DNA of 64,000 nucleotides from Gammaproteobacteria bacterium (GTDB lineage: Bacteria > Pseudomonadota > Gammaproteobacteria > Competibacterales > Competibacteraceae). The notes beneath the pieces are model-generated. The model ran no database searches and had not been told where the DNA came from. It saw only the letters and a list, made by a program, of their open reading frames with translations. Shown here one piece after another: positions 35,486 through 44,990 of the stretch (positions are counted from its first letter, which is position 1; each line of letters opens with the position of its first letter). The stretch lies in assembly GCA_024235035.1 (NCBI GenBank), contig JACKNE010000012.1, forward strand, positions 124,001 to 188,000, in the 5' to 3' direction. The translations under genes and the position numbers were made by a program.

Positions 35486-36607
35486 ATGCTGCGTTACGCC
35501 ACCCTGGACGACCTCCCTACCCTACTGGCCATTGAAAACCGTTGCTTCGACACGGACCGGCTGTCGCGCCGCAGTTTCCGGCATCTGCTGACCCGTGGCA
35601 ACGCTGTCACCCTAATCGAAGAAGATGCTGGCCGGATTTGCGGTTACGTGCTGCTCTTGTTCTCGCGCGGCACTTCGATGGCCCGATTGTATTCCATCGC
35701 GGTCCACCCGGACTTCGTCCGACATCGAATCGGCGATCGGCTGCTCGAAGCCGCCGAAGCGGCTGCGCTGGAACACGACTGCGTGTCCATGCGCCTCGAA
35801 GTGCGCCGCGATAACCCTCCCTCGTTGGGCCTGTTCCGCCGTCATGGCTACCGTCAGTTCAAAGAGGTGCTGGATTATTACGAAGATCACATGGCGGCGC
35901 TACGCTTCGAAAAGCGCCTGATTCCGCAGATCCGGCTTGCCCTGATCAAGGTGCCGTACTACCAACAAACCCTGGAGTTCACCTGTGGCCCAGCAGCGTT
36001 GATGATGGCAATGAAGGCCCTGGACCCCCTGCTGGAACTGAACCGCAAATTGGAACTGCGGCTATGGCGTGAAGCGACGACGATCTTCATGACCGCAGGT
36101 CATGGCGGCTGCGGACCTTACGGATTGGCGCTGTCGGCCTATCGACGCGGTTTTGATCTGGAAATCCACGTCAATGAGGAAGGGGTGTTCCTGGTGGACT
36201 CGGTGCGCAACCCGGAAAAAAAGGAAGTGATGCGCCTAGTACAGGAAGACTGGATCGAAGAGTTGCAACAACTGCCAGTCGCCCTACACTGCGGCAACCT
36301 AGGGGTCGATGAATTGCGGCAGAAATTCGAGGCAGGCGGTATCCCGCTGGTGCTGATCAGCTCCTACCGCATCTATGGTGAACGCTTCCCGCATTGGGTG
36401 GTAGTCACCGGTTTCGACGATCATTACATTTACGTCCACGATCCACTGGTCGATGCCGAGAACGGCGAAACCGTCACCGATTCCGTCAACATGCCGATCC
36501 CACACCGGGAGTTCCAGCGCATGGCCCGCTATGGCAAGGCTGCTCAAAAGGCCGTGCTGATTCTTTACCGTTCCCACTGCCGATCCGAACTACCGGCACG
36601 GTCTTAA
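35486..36607 (+). CDS. GNAT acetyltransferase-C39-like peptidase fusion protein
   Basis: A 373-aa two-domain protein. Residues 1-140 are a RimI-like GNAT domain (YSIAVHPDFVRHRIGDRLLE, LEVRRDNPPSLGLFRRHGY). Residues 150-365 are a C39-like papain-fold peptidase with catalytic C167 in FTCGPAALMMAM, H302 in PHWVVVTGFDD and D318 in YVHDP. All three triad residues are present. It stands 36 bp before a RimK-like ATP-grasp ligase on the same strand. The pairing suggests joint synthesis, trimming and acetylation of a peptide or peptide tag, but the substrate is unknown. Confidence 0.88.
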   Translation: MLRYATLDDLPTLLAIENRCFDTDRLSRRSFRHLLTRGNAVTLIEEDAGRICGYVLLLFSRGTSMARLYSIAVHPDFVRHRIGDRLLEAAEAAALEHDCVSMRLEVRRDNPPSLGLFRRHGYRQFKEVLDYYEDHMAALRFEKRLIPQIRLALIKVPYYQQTLEFTCGPAALMMAMKALDPLLELNRKLELRLWREATTIFMTAGHGGCGPYGLALSAYRRGFDLEIHVNEEGVFLVDSVRNPEKKEVMRLVQEDWIEELQQLPVALHCGNLGVDELRQKFEAGGIPLVLISSYRIYGERFPHWVVVTGFDDHYIYVHDPLVDAENGETVTDSVNMPIPHREFQRMARYGKAAQKAVLILYRSHCRSELPARS

Positions 36608-36643
36608 CCGCACCCATCCGCTTTGTCAGGACGTTTTACACCG

Positions 36644-38122
36644 ATGGCCGATCACATCATTCTGGTAGAGAACCCTACCGACTGGAAATCTCATTTTCCC
36701 AAATTGCCGGTGGTCACCGCCAAGGACTATCTGGCCAAACCCGAATACTCCACCGGGCGCAGCCTGCGGGTGCTGAATCTATGCCGCAGCTACCGCTATC
36801 TGAGCGTCGGTTACTACTGCTCGCTGCTAGCCGAAGCCCGCCGCCACCGGGTCATCCCCAGTGTGCGCACCCTGAACGATCTCAGCCGCAAATCCATTTA
36901 CAGCCTCGACATCGAGGATCTGGACGATCACGTCCAACAGGTGCTGGGCAAACCCCGCTCCGGGTTCACCGCCACGGCTTTTGAACTGGACATCTTTTTC
37001 GGTCAATGCGTAGCCAAGGAGTTGCAAGAATTAGCCCGGCAATTGTTCGACGCCTTTCGCTCACCCTTGCTGCGCGTGGAATTCCGTCGGCAAGGCAAAT
37101 GGCGGATCGCCACCCTCAAGGCCTTGCATCTGCATTCGTTATCCACGGAACAGGATGAAATGTTCCTGAGCGCGCTGACGACCTATCTCAGTCGGCGCTG
37201 GCGGCAACCTCGGGCACGCAACAACTACCGCTACGATCTGGCGGTGCTGCACAATCCCAAGGAGGAAATGCCGCCCTCCGACTCCAAGGCCCTGCAACAA
37301 TTTATCAAGGCGGGCCGCGAGTGCAGCGTCAACGTCGAACTGATCGAGAAAAGGGATTACAATCGATTGGCTGAATTCGACGCACTGTTTATCCGCGAAA
37401 CCACCGGCATCGATCATTACACCTATCAGTTCGCCAAAAAGGCGGAGAGTGAGGGCATGGTGGTGATCGACGATCCTGACTCGATTCTCAAATGCACGAA
37501 CAAGGTCTATCTGGATGAGCTGTTGCGTACCCACCGGGTCCGCACACCGAAGACCGTGATCGTCCGTCGCGACAATCTGGAGCGGGTGGACAGCGAGATT
37601 CTCTATCCCATCGTGTTGAAAATCCCCGACGGCTCATTTTCGCGTGGTGTCTTCAAAGTCAATGACCGCTCGGAACTGCTGGATATGGCCGGCAAGCTGT
37701 TCAAATCGTCCGACTTGTTGCTGGCACAAGAATTTCTCTACACCGAATTCGATTGGCGGGTTGGCATTCTCAACAAAACCCCATTGTTTGTCTGCCAGTA
37801 CTTCATGTCTAAGGAACACTGGCAGATTTACCACCACGAACCGGGTAAAGGACGAGGCTTCCGCGAAGGTGCCGCTAAGACATTCCGGGTCGAGGATGCT
37901 CCAGAGATCGTGGTCAAAAGCGCGATGAAGGCCGCGAATCTGATTGGCAACGGTTTCTATGGGGTAGATTTGAAACAAACCGCCAAGGGTGTCGTGGTGA
38001 TCGAGGTCAACGATAACCCGAATCTCGACCATGGCGTTGAAGATACGGTGCTCAAGGAAGAATTATATCGCCAGATCATCGAGGATTTCGTCTGGCGGCT
38101 GGATCGAAAAAGAGGGAAGTGA
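36644..38122 (+). CDS. RimK-like ATP-grasp ligase with N-terminal RLAN domain
   Basis: A 492-aa protein. The N-terminal part (MADHIILVENPTDWKSHFP, YSTGRSLRVLNLCRSYRYLS) is the RLAN domain found in front of a RimK subgroup. The C-terminal part is ATP-grasp, with VLKIPDGSFSRGVFKV, AQEFLYTEFDWRVGIL and the Mg-binding EVNDNPNLDHGVED. RimK relatives ligate glutamate or other amino acids onto proteins, peptides or cofactors. The start at 36644 replaces an upstream TTG; AGGAC precedes it at 12-13 nt. It is cotranscribed with the GNAT-C39 gene, and an AI-2E protein follows after 27 bp. Confidence 0.9.
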   Translation: MADHIILVENPTDWKSHFPKLPVVTAKDYLAKPEYSTGRSLRVLNLCRSYRYLSVGYYCSLLAEARRHRVIPSVRTLNDLSRKSIYSLDIEDLDDHVQQVLGKPRSGFTATAFELDIFFGQCVAKELQELARQLFDAFRSPLLRVEFRRQGKWRIATLKALHLHSLSTEQDEMFLSALTTYLSRRWRQPRARNNYRYDLAVLHNPKEEMPPSDSKALQQFIKAGRECSVNVELIEKRDYNRLAEFDALFIRETTGIDHYTYQFAKKAESEGMVVIDDPDSILKCTNKVYLDELLRTHRVRTPKTVIVRRDNLERVDSEILYPIVLKIPDGSFSRGVFKVNDRSELLDMAGKLFKSSDLLLAQEFLYTEFDWRVGILNKTPLFVCQYFMSKEHWQIYHHEPGKGRGFREGAAKTFRVEDAPEIVVKSAMKAANLIGNGFYGVDLKQTAKGVVVIEVNDNPNLDHGVEDTVLKEELYRQIIEDFVWRLDRKRGK

Positions 38123-38149
38123 CATACCCTCATTGAGGAATAGCGAGAA

Positions 38150-39232
38150 ATGACCGACCAAAAGGTTTTCGTAAGTAATGCCTTGGAGGCCACCATCCGC
38201 ATTGGAGTTATTATCTTGCTAGCGGCTTGGTGTTTTGACATCGCCCAACCATTCATCATCCCCATCGCTTGGGGCATCATCATCGCCGTGGCTGTATACC
38301 CCGGCTACGCCAAACTACGCGGTATGCTGGGCGGGCGCGGCGGGATGGCGGCAACGTCGATCGCGGTACTCGGCCTGGCGCTGCTCATCACCCCGACGGT
38401 CATGTTGAGTACGACGCTGGTGGACAGCGTTCAGGGACTGGCGAAAGGCTTGCAGGAGGGGACGATCAGCGTACCGCCGCCCGCCGAGACCATGCGGGGC
38501 TGGCCGCTGATCGGAGAGAAGCTCCATGCTTTCTGGGGTGAGGCCTCTGAGGACCTCTCCGCCACCCTGACCAGGATCGCTCCGCAGCTCAAGGTAGCCG
38601 GCTCATGGCTTCTGTCGTCAGCGGCTGGTGTCGGCTTCGGCATCTTGCAGTTCGTCATCGCCATCATCATCGCCGGTTTCCTACTGGCCAGCGCCGAGGG
38701 AGGCGCCCAAGCCGCTCAAGCCATCGCGATCCGCCTAGCTGGCGACAGCGGCGCGGATTTCGCCAAACTGGCGGAGGCGACGGTTCGCAGCGTCACCCGT
38801 GGCATTCTCGGCGTCGCATTGATTCAATCCTTGTTAGCCGGACTCGGCTTCATGGTGATGGCAATTCCCGGCGCCGGGCTTTGGGCTCTGCTCTGTCTGC
38901 TGCTGAGTGTGGTTCAAATCGGCGTTGCGCTGATTGTCCTGCCCACCGTGTTCTACGTCTTTTCTACGACCGACCCGATTCCAGCCATCCTGTTCCTGAT
39001 CTGGAGCCTCTTCGTTACGCTCCTGGACAATATCCTGAAACCTATCCTGCTGGGTCGAGGCGTCGAAGTACCGATGGCGGTCATTTTCGTGGGCGCCATC
39101 GGCGGCTTCATCAATTCAGGCATCATCGGACTCTTCGTCGGCGCGGTGGTCCTGGTGCTGGGCTACAAACTCTTCTTGGCGTGGCTGTATCAAAAACCCG
39201 GAGCTCAGGCTCAGTCCGCAACGACCTCCTGA
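38150..39232 (+). CDS. AI-2E family (PerM/YdiK-like) membrane protein
   Basis: A 360-aa polytopic protein of the AI-2E exporter/permease superfamily. It shows the usual N-terminal pair of helices and the C-terminal conserved block VTLLDNILKPILLGRGVEVPM-like (split here as LLDNILKPILLGRG and VEVPMAVIFVGAIGG). Members are linked to autoinducer or ion export, and many have no known function. The start is supported by GAGGAATAGCGAGAA. It may belong to the operon of the two upstream genes. Confidence 0.88.
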   Translation: MTDQKVFVSNALEATIRIGVIILLAAWCFDIAQPFIIPIAWGIIIAVAVYPGYAKLRGMLGGRGGMAATSIAVLGLALLITPTVMLSTTLVDSVQGLAKGLQEGTISVPPPAETMRGWPLIGEKLHAFWGEASEDLSATLTRIAPQLKVAGSWLLSSAAGVGFGILQFVIAIIIAGFLLASAEGGAQAAQAIAIRLAGDSGADFAKLAEATVRSVTRGILGVALIQSLLAGLGFMVMAIPGAGLWALLCLLLSVVQIGVALIVLPTVFYVFSTTDPIPAILFLIWSLFVTLLDNILKPILLGRGVEVPMAVIFVGAIGGFINSGIIGLFVGAVVLVLGYKLFLAWLYQKPGAQAQSATTS

Positions 39233-39283
39233 AGAGGGGCAACTCCGTAAAGGCCAAGGGCTAAAAACAAGAAACAAGTTCAA

Positions 39284-39314
39284 GTTGGGTTGCCTGCCTC
39301 TTTGGCAACCCAAC
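39284..39314. terminator. Bidirectional stem-loop between convergent AI-2E and HiPIP genes
   Basis: Perfect 11-bp arms GTTGGGTTGCC (39284-39294) and GGCAACCCAAC (39304-39314) flank a 9-nt loop between two convergent genes. The following tracts are only moderately T-rich in either direction. Confidence 0.65.
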
Positions 39315-39333
39315 CTTTGCCGGCTCAGGAAAT

Positions 39334-39663
39334 TCAGGCCGCCTTCTTGACCCAGGCCGTACACCAGCCATTAGCGTGGACCAGCTTACCCTGGAAAATC
39401 GCACAGGGGCCGCTTTCCTCACCCTCCTTGCCGGTATACAAGCCACAGTTGTGACATGCCGCGCTGGCATCGGTACGCTTGGTGGACTTGGTCGCGTCGG
39501 CGACGTAACCCAACGCCGACGCCTGGGGGTCGCTTTCGCTGACCATATCCGCCGCACGGGCGGCGCTACCCAGCAAAGCACTGGCGAATGGCGCCGCAGC
39601 CAGTCCAATAGCAGTGAGTTTGATGAAGCGACGACGACCACAATCAGGGGCACAATGATCCAT
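39334..39663 (-). CDS. High-potential iron-sulfur protein (HiPIP)
   Basis: A 109-aa periplasmic 4Fe-4S electron carrier. A Tat signal (CGRRRFIKLTAIGLAAAP) leads the precursor out folded, with cleavage near ARAAD. The four cluster cysteines are in ACHNCGLY (two), GPCAIFQG and NGWCTAWV. HiPIPs donate electrons to reaction centres, terminal oxidases or denitrification enzymes. The start at 39663 has GAGGAAA upstream. It is divergent from the acylase gene. Confidence 0.95.
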   Translation of the reverse strand: MDHCAPDCGRRRFIKLTAIGLAAAPFASALLGSAARAADMVSESDPQASALGYVADATKSTKRTDASAACHNCGLYTGKEGEESGPCAIFQGKLVHANGWCTAWVKKAA

Positions 39664-39769
39664 AGCGGTTTCCTCAAAAATTGTTATTTAGAGCCATACT
39701 CACATGATGAGGCGATGCGAGCCGTAAAATCATAACATGCGCCCTTGGAAAACGGTTTGAGATTACGCA

Positions 39770-42241
39770 ATGACGATACCTTCTGATTGGCGACGCTGGA
39801 TATTCTGGATCGGTGGCGGCTTGTCGGCTCTACTGATCGGCGCTGTCATCGTGTTGTATGTTTTGCTACGCAGCAGTCTACCGCGCCTGGATGGAGCGGC
39901 CATGTTACCTGGATTGGAGGATGCAGTGACCGTCGAGCGCGATGCACTGGGTATTCCGACCATTCACGGAAACCATCGACTGGACATCGCGCGCGCCACC
40001 GGTTTCGTTCACGCCCAGGATCGTTTTTTCCAGATGGACCTGCTACGCCGCTCAGCGGCAGGCGAACTGGCGGAATGGTTCGGCCCAATGGCGCTGGAAG
40101 TGGACCGCTCCCACCGTTTACACCGCTTCCGACATCGCGCTCAGCAAGCGCTGGCGACGCTGCCGGACGAGGAGCGAGCACTGATCGCAGCCTATACCGA
40201 GGGGGTCAATACCGGCTTGGGCGATCTCTCCCAAGCACCGTTCGAATATCTGCTATTACGGGTCACGCCCAAACCCTGGCAACCTGAAGACACCTTGCTA
40301 GCGGTGTATGCCATGTACCTGGACCTGCAAGGTCAACAGTGGCGACGGGAATCGGCGCGCGGGCTGTTGCATGATCAGCTACCACCCGCACTGGCTGAAT
40401 TTCTCGATCCGATCGGCACCGAATGGGATACCCCTTTGCAAGGCGAACCCTTCGTGACCTTGCCTCCGCCTGGACCCGAAATCTTCAGCACCCAGCAACT
40501 TCCTGCGCTTCCAACCCCTCTGCTCCCGGTTTCCCCTACACCTCAACTTCCGCTTCCTTACGAGCCGAGTGGCGTCTCTTCTTTCGCCCTGAATCTTCCC
40601 CCTGCGGCTATAGAATCCGACCCGCCACCAGGTAGCAACAACTGGGCGGTCGCCGGTCGTTTGACTGAGCATGGCAGCGCGTTGTTGGCCAACGACATGC
40701 ACCTCCCGCTGCGCCTACCCAATATCTGGTATCGGGCGACCCTGATCTATCTTGACGCCAATGGCCGCGAACGGCGCGTCTCCGGCATCACGCTACCGGG
40801 TACGCCCGCTATCGTCGCCGGCAGCAATGGTCATCTTGCCTGGGGTTACACCAATAGCCAAGGCGATTGGGCTGATTTGGTGTTGCTGGAACCCGGTGAT
40901 GATGACAATCACTATCAGGCGCCTGATGGACCGCGCGCTTTCGAACCCATCCAGGAGATTCTCGCTGTCCGGGACGCGCCGAATGAAACGCTGGATATCC
41001 TGGAAACCCTTTGGGGGCCGGTGCTAGATCGCGACCACCGCAACCGGCGGCGCGCACTACGTTGGGTAGCGCATGATTCACGAGCGGTCAATTTAGGCCT
41101 GCTGGCGCTGGAACAAGCCGACACGCTCGAGGCGGCGCTGGACATCGCCCATCGGGCGGGCATTCCAGCACAGAATTTGTTGCTAGCCAGCGCCGATGGC
41201 CACATCGCCTGGACGATTGCCGGACCCATTCCACGCCGCTTTGGCCACGATGGGCGCTTGCCTGTCTCATGGGCCAACGGCCAACGCGGCTGGTCAGGCT
41301 GGCTGGAGTCCTCCGAATATCCACGCATCGTCGATCCACCGGACGGTCGGCTGTGGACCGCCAATGGCCGAGTGGTGGATGGAGACTGGCTAGCGTTGCT
41401 GGGTGATGGCGATTACGCCCTCGGCGCACGCGCCTGGCAGATTCGTGATGGCTTGCAAGCCAAGGAACGCCTCGCCGAAGCCGATTTTCTGGCCTTGCAG
41501 CTCGACGATCGGGCGTTGTTTCTGGAGCGCTGGCATAGACTGCTGCTAGCGACGTTGACACCGGAACGGCTACGCGCCGATCCACGCCGTAAGGAGTTAC
41601 GGAAATTCGTCATGGACTGGGGGGGGCGGGCAACGGTGGATTCCGTCGGCTATCGAGCGGTACGCACCTTTCGCCTAGCGGTTCGACAGCGAGCATTCGC
41701 ACCCTTGATCGCCCCTTGTCAGCAAGCCGATCCTTTATTCGACTATGGCGCATTCCGCCAGCACGAAGGGCCGCTATGGCAACTGGTTTCCCGACAACCG
41801 CTGCACTTGCTCGATCCTCGTTATCGCGATTGGTCCGCGTTGTTGCTAGACGCCGCAGACACAACACTAGCCGCGTTGACCGCCAACAACCGCCCCTTGG
41901 CGACCTCCACCTGGGGCGCTGAGAATCAAGTTCACATCCAACATCCGTTCAGCCGGATTCTACCTTCGTTGAGCGGCTGGCTAGACATGCCGGCGCAACC
42001 ACTGCCGGGCGATCAATACATGCCGCGCGTCCAGACCTCCACCAATGGTGCATCAGAACGACTGGTCGTAGCGCCAAGCCAGGAAGCTTCCGGCATTCTA
42101 CATATGCCCGGTGGGCAGAGTGACCATCCCCTATCGTCCTACTACCGGGCGGGACATGAAGCCTGGGCCAAGGGGCTACCAACACCGCTGGAACCTGGGC
42201 CCGTACAGCACCGGCTGACCCTCAAACCGAAACCGCGTTGA
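39770..42241 (+). CDS. Penicillin acylase family Ntn-hydrolase, membrane-anchored
   Basis: An 823-aa precursor. An N-terminal hydrophobic segment (WIFWIGGGLSALLIGAVIVL) serves as signal anchor. The alpha part has VERDALGIPTIHGNH and GFVHAQDRFFQMDLLRR. Autocleavage would expose the serine in PPPGSNNWAVAG as the N-terminal nucleophile of the beta chain. An unusually proline-rich stretch (TPLLPVSPTPQLPLPYEP) precedes that site. Relatives cleave beta-lactams, acyl-homoserine lactones or other amides; the natural substrate is unknown. AHL-quenching is a possibility only. Confidence 0.92.
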   Translation: MTIPSDWRRWIFWIGGGLSALLIGAVIVLYVLLRSSLPRLDGAAMLPGLEDAVTVERDALGIPTIHGNHRLDIARATGFVHAQDRFFQMDLLRRSAAGELAEWFGPMALEVDRSHRLHRFRHRAQQALATLPDEERALIAAYTEGVNTGLGDLSQAPFEYLLLRVTPKPWQPEDTLLAVYAMYLDLQGQQWRRESARGLLHDQLPPALAEFLDPIGTEWDTPLQGEPFVTLPPPGPEIFSTQQLPALPTPLLPVSPTPQLPLPYEPSGVSSFALNLPPAAIESDPPPGSNNWAVAGRLTEHGSALLANDMHLPLRLPNIWYRATLIYLDANGRERRVSGITLPGTPAIVAGSNGHLAWGYTNSQGDWADLVLLEPGDDDNHYQAPDGPRAFEPIQEILAVRDAPNETLDILETLWGPVLDRDHRNRRRALRWVAHDSRAVNLGLLALEQADTLEAALDIAHRAGIPAQNLLLASADGHIAWTIAGPIPRRFGHDGRLPVSWANGQRGWSGWLESSEYPRIVDPPDGRLWTANGRVVDGDWLALLGDGDYALGARAWQIRDGLQAKERLAEADFLALQLDDRALFLERWHRLLLATLTPERLRADPRRKELRKFVMDWGGRATVDSVGYRAVRTFRLAVRQRAFAPLIAPCQQADPLFDYGAFRQHEGPLWQLVSRQPLHLLDPRYRDWSALLLDAADTTLAALTANNRPLATSTWGAENQVHIQHPFSRILPSLSGWLDMPAQPLPGDQYMPRVQTSTNGASERLVVAPSQEASGILHMPGGQSDHPLSSYYRAGHEAWAKGLPTPLEPGPVQHRLTLKPKPR

Positions 42242-42304
42242 ATTTCAATAGGGCAAGCAGAATCACGTGTGCTAAATCATACTCTCACAACCAGCGCGGG
42301 ATGA

Positions 42305-43039
42305 CTATAAAACCTGTTTCAAGAACATCTGAGCCCGTGGTTCCTTGGGAGCGGTGAAAAATTTCGCTGGCGGAGCGTCTTCCAAAACCTTGCCGGCATC
42401 CATGAACAGCACCCGTTGCGCGACCTCACGGGCAAAGCCCATTTCGTGGGTCACGACGGCCATGGTCATGCCTTCGCTGGCCAATTGTTTCATCACATCC
42501 AGCACCTCACCCACCATCTCCGGGTCCAGCGCGCTGGTGGGCTCATCGAACAACATCACCTTGGGGTCCATCGCCAAAGCGCGGGCAATGGCCACGCGCT
42601 GTTGCTGACCCCCGGATAGCCGTGATGGGTACTCATTGGTTTTCTCGGCAATACCCACCTTGGTCAGCAGCGCCATCGCCTTGTCCGTCGCCTCCACCGC
42701 CTCGCGCTTACGCACCACCCGCTGCGCCAATGTCACATTCTCCAACACAGTCTTGTGGGGAAACAGGTTGAAATGTTGAAACACCATTCCGACTTCGCGA
42801 CGCACGGCATTCAGGTTAGTAGCGCTGCCAGCAATGTCGATGCCGTCGATCACGACCTGGCCGTCATCAAACTCTTCCAGGCCGTTGAGGCAACGCAGAA
42901 ATGTCGATTTACCCGAACCGGACGGACCGATGACCACCACAACCTCGCCTTTGGCAATCTGCGTGGAGACATCATCGACCGCCCGCACCACCTGGCCGCG
43001 ACCTTCGAAGACCTTGATGAGATGCTTGACTTCAATCAC
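42305..43039 (-). CDS. Polar amino acid ABC transporter ATPase (GlnQ-like)
   Basis: A 244-aa ABC ATPase with Walker A GPSGSGKST, signature LSGGQQQRVAIARALAM and Walker B VMLFDEPTSALDPEMVGEVL, the latter characteristic of the GlnQ/HisP group. A GTG at 43039 is preferred as start because GGAGG lies 10 nt before it, whereas the in-frame TTG at 43048 is too close to that site. It overlaps the permease gene by 8 bp. Confidence 0.92.
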   Translation of the reverse strand: MIEVKHLIKVFEGRGQVVRAVDDVSTQIAKGEVVVVIGPSGSGKSTFLRCLNGLEEFDDGQVVIDGIDIAGSATNLNAVRREVGMVFQHFNLFPHKTVLENVTLAQRVVRKREAVEATDKAMALLTKVGIAEKTNEYPSRLSGGQQQRVAIARALAMDPKVMLFDEPTSALDPEMVGEVLDVMKQLASEGMTMAVVTHEMGFAREVAQRVLFMDAGKVLEDAPPAKFFTAPKEPRAQMFLKQVL

Positions 43040-44000
43040 TGCGGGCAAACCTCCGCTCCAACCAGAACAGCAGTTGCGATAATACCGAGGTCACCAACAG
43101 ATAGAGCAGGGCGACCGTAAACCAAATTTCAAAGGTGGCGAAGCTGGAGGTGATGATTTCCCGTCCGCTCTTGGTCAGATCCGTGATCGCAATGACCGAC
43201 ACCAGCGAGGAATCCTTGATCAAACTGATGAATTGCCCAGCCAGTGGCGGCAGCACCCGTTTGAAAGCTTGCGGCAACACGATGTGGATCATGGTCTCAG
43301 CGACGCTCATGCCCAACGAGCGGGCGGCTTCAGTTTGCCCCTTGGGAATGGACTGAATCCCAGCGCGGATGATCTCGGCGGTGTAAGCGCCAACGAACAG
43401 CGACAGCGCACCGATGCCGGCAATGGTTCGGTCCAGATTCAATACCGTGCCGATGAAGAAATAGAAGATGAAGATTTGCACCAGCAATGGCGTACCGCGA
43501 ATCAATTCGATGTACAGCACCGCCAAGCCGCGTAGCGCCGGATTTTTTGAGATGCGGCACAAACCCGCGATCAAGCCGATGATCAGCCCGATGAACCCAG
43601 AAGCAAAGGAGAGCCAGATGGTGACCCACAAGCCCTCGGTGAGCGGTCCAACCCGCCAGTGCCGGGTTGCGCCAATTTCTGCGTCTTCCGCAACCTGGGC
43701 GCCATCGGCAATCTTCAAGGTATCTGTCTCAACGGTGATAAGCACCGGTGAACCCCCGGCGCTTGGGAGCATATGCACCTGGCTGTAAGCGCCATCGGCA
43801 TCGATCTTGACAACCCGACCGGCAAACGGCGCAACTTGCGCGACTTCATCCTGGTAGGCGAAATATTGCGGAACTCGTTCCCAGCGCCATTCATAGTTCA
43901 CCTGCTTGGTGGCGATCCATAACCCGACCGCCAATCCCAGCAGGATAACGACCAGCAGCCCTTGCCAAGGCCACTGGGCGGAACGCCGTTTCAGAGGCAC
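43032..44000 (-). CDS. Polar amino acid ABC transporter permease with large periplasmic loop
   Basis: A 322-aa permease, about 100 residues longer than GlnP/HisM. TM1 (LLVVILLGLAVGLWIA) is followed by an 85-residue loop containing APFAGRVVKIDADG and VLITVETDTLKIADG, beta-rich and reminiscent of a lipoyl or hammerhead fold. The canonical permease core then follows, with IELIRGTPLLVQIFIFYF and the EAA loop EAARSLGMSVAETMIHIVLP. It starts with GTG at 44000. It lies between the binding protein and the ATPase on the same strand. Confidence 0.88.
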   Translation of the reverse strand: MPLKRRSAQWPWQGLLVVILLGLAVGLWIATKQVNYEWRWERVPQYFAYQDEVAQVAPFAGRVVKIDADGAYSQVHMLPSAGGSPVLITVETDTLKIADGAQVAEDAEIGATRHWRVGPLTEGLWVTIWLSFASGFIGLIIGLIAGLCRISKNPALRGLAVLYIELIRGTPLLVQIFIFYFFIGTVLNLDRTIAGIGALSLFVGAYTAEIIRAGIQSIPKGQTEAARSLGMSVAETMIHIVLPQAFKRVLPPLAGQFISLIKDSSLVSVIAITDLTKSGREIITSSFATFEIWFTVALLYLLVTSVLSQLLFWLERRFARSD

Positions 44001-44002
44001 AG

Positions 44003-44803
44003 CTACTGCACGTCTTGCAGCCAGTCGGTATTCTTAAACCATTTTTGGTGCAGCTTCGCGTAGGCGCCGTCTTGCTTGATCTTGGCCAGAAAGCCATTGA
44101 TAGCTTTCAGAAATTCTGGATTACCCTGGGCGACGGCCCAACCAATTGGCTCGTCAGTGAACGGCTCGTCCAAGAATACCAGTCGGCCTTCGCCACGCTG
44201 GACATTGGCTACCAGGTTATAGGGTGAGTCGTAGATGAAGGCGTCAACCCGGCCATTGACCGCTTCCATCACTCCTTCCGCTTCGGTTTCATAGGAGAAG
44301 TATTGCGCTTTAGGAATATGTTTCTTGGCGGCGATTTCTCCAGTGGTGCCCAGTTTGGAAGCGATCTTGTATTTCTTATTATTCAGGTCCTTGTAAGACT
44401 TCACCTTGTCGGCCAATTCTTGGCGAAGCAAAACAGTTTGTCCCACCAGCATATACGGTTCCGAAAAGTCCACCGTCTGGGCGCGTTCTGCAGTAATCGT
44501 CATGCCGCTCATGATGATGTCACACTTGTCGGTGATCAATGCCGGGATAATCCCATCCCAGGCGGTGCTGATCAGTTCCAGTTTGGGAGCGCCTAGGTCC
44601 TTGGCCATCAACTCGGCCAGATCGGGGTCAAAACCGACAATTTCTCCGCGCTTGTTAGTGATTTCGAACGGCATGTAGGCGGGTTCTAGACAGACCCGTA
44701 AACCATCTTTCTTGATTTGCTCAAGCTTGTCGGCCCAGGCAGGCGACAGGTTCAGACCGAAAAAAGCCAGTACAGCGACGAGCGCGACCAGGCGGGTTTT
44801 CAT
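44003..44803 (-). CDS. Polar amino acid ABC transporter substrate-binding protein
   Basis: A 266-aa SBP family 3 protein. The signal peptide MKTRLVALVAVLAFFGLNLS ends near SPAWA. The mature part shows RVCLEPAYMPFEITNKRGEI, GFDPDLAELMAKDLG and TITAERAQTVDFSEPYM, the usual amino-acid-binding pattern. The start at 44803 is set by AAGGAG upstream and the signal peptide. It is first in a three-gene operon with permease and ATPase. Glutamine, glutamate, arginine or histidine are all possible ligands. Confidence 0.92.
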   Translation of the reverse strand: MKTRLVALVAVLAFFGLNLSPAWADKLEQIKKDGLRVCLEPAYMPFEITNKRGEIVGFDPDLAELMAKDLGAPKLELISTAWDGIIPALITDKCDIIMSGMTITAERAQTVDFSEPYMLVGQTVLLRQELADKVKSYKDLNNKKYKIASKLGTTGEIAAKKHIPKAQYFSYETEAEGVMEAVNGRVDAFIYDSPYNLVANVQRGEGRLVFLDEPFTDEPIGWAVAQGNPEFLKAINGFLAKIKQDGAYAKLHQKWFKNTDWLQDVQ

Positions 44804-44990
44804 GCGAGGATTCTCCTTGGTGGGCAGGGATAGGACGGTCTTATTCAGCAGCATCCGCGCAGGAATCCGCTCCGGGCGAGCAGTTCCGACTCGGGCCTGG
44901 TGCATTCGCCAACGCGCGCGAGGACCCCGACGCTGACTTTTATGATAGTACAATTTCAGTTTCGTTAAGGATAGTTGACTTGAGCCATAC

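Noticed and set aside
44804..44990. NtrC half-site (TGGTGCA) upstream of the amino acid ABC operon
   Set aside because: Only one half of the dyad is present and no -24/-12 promoter accompanies it.
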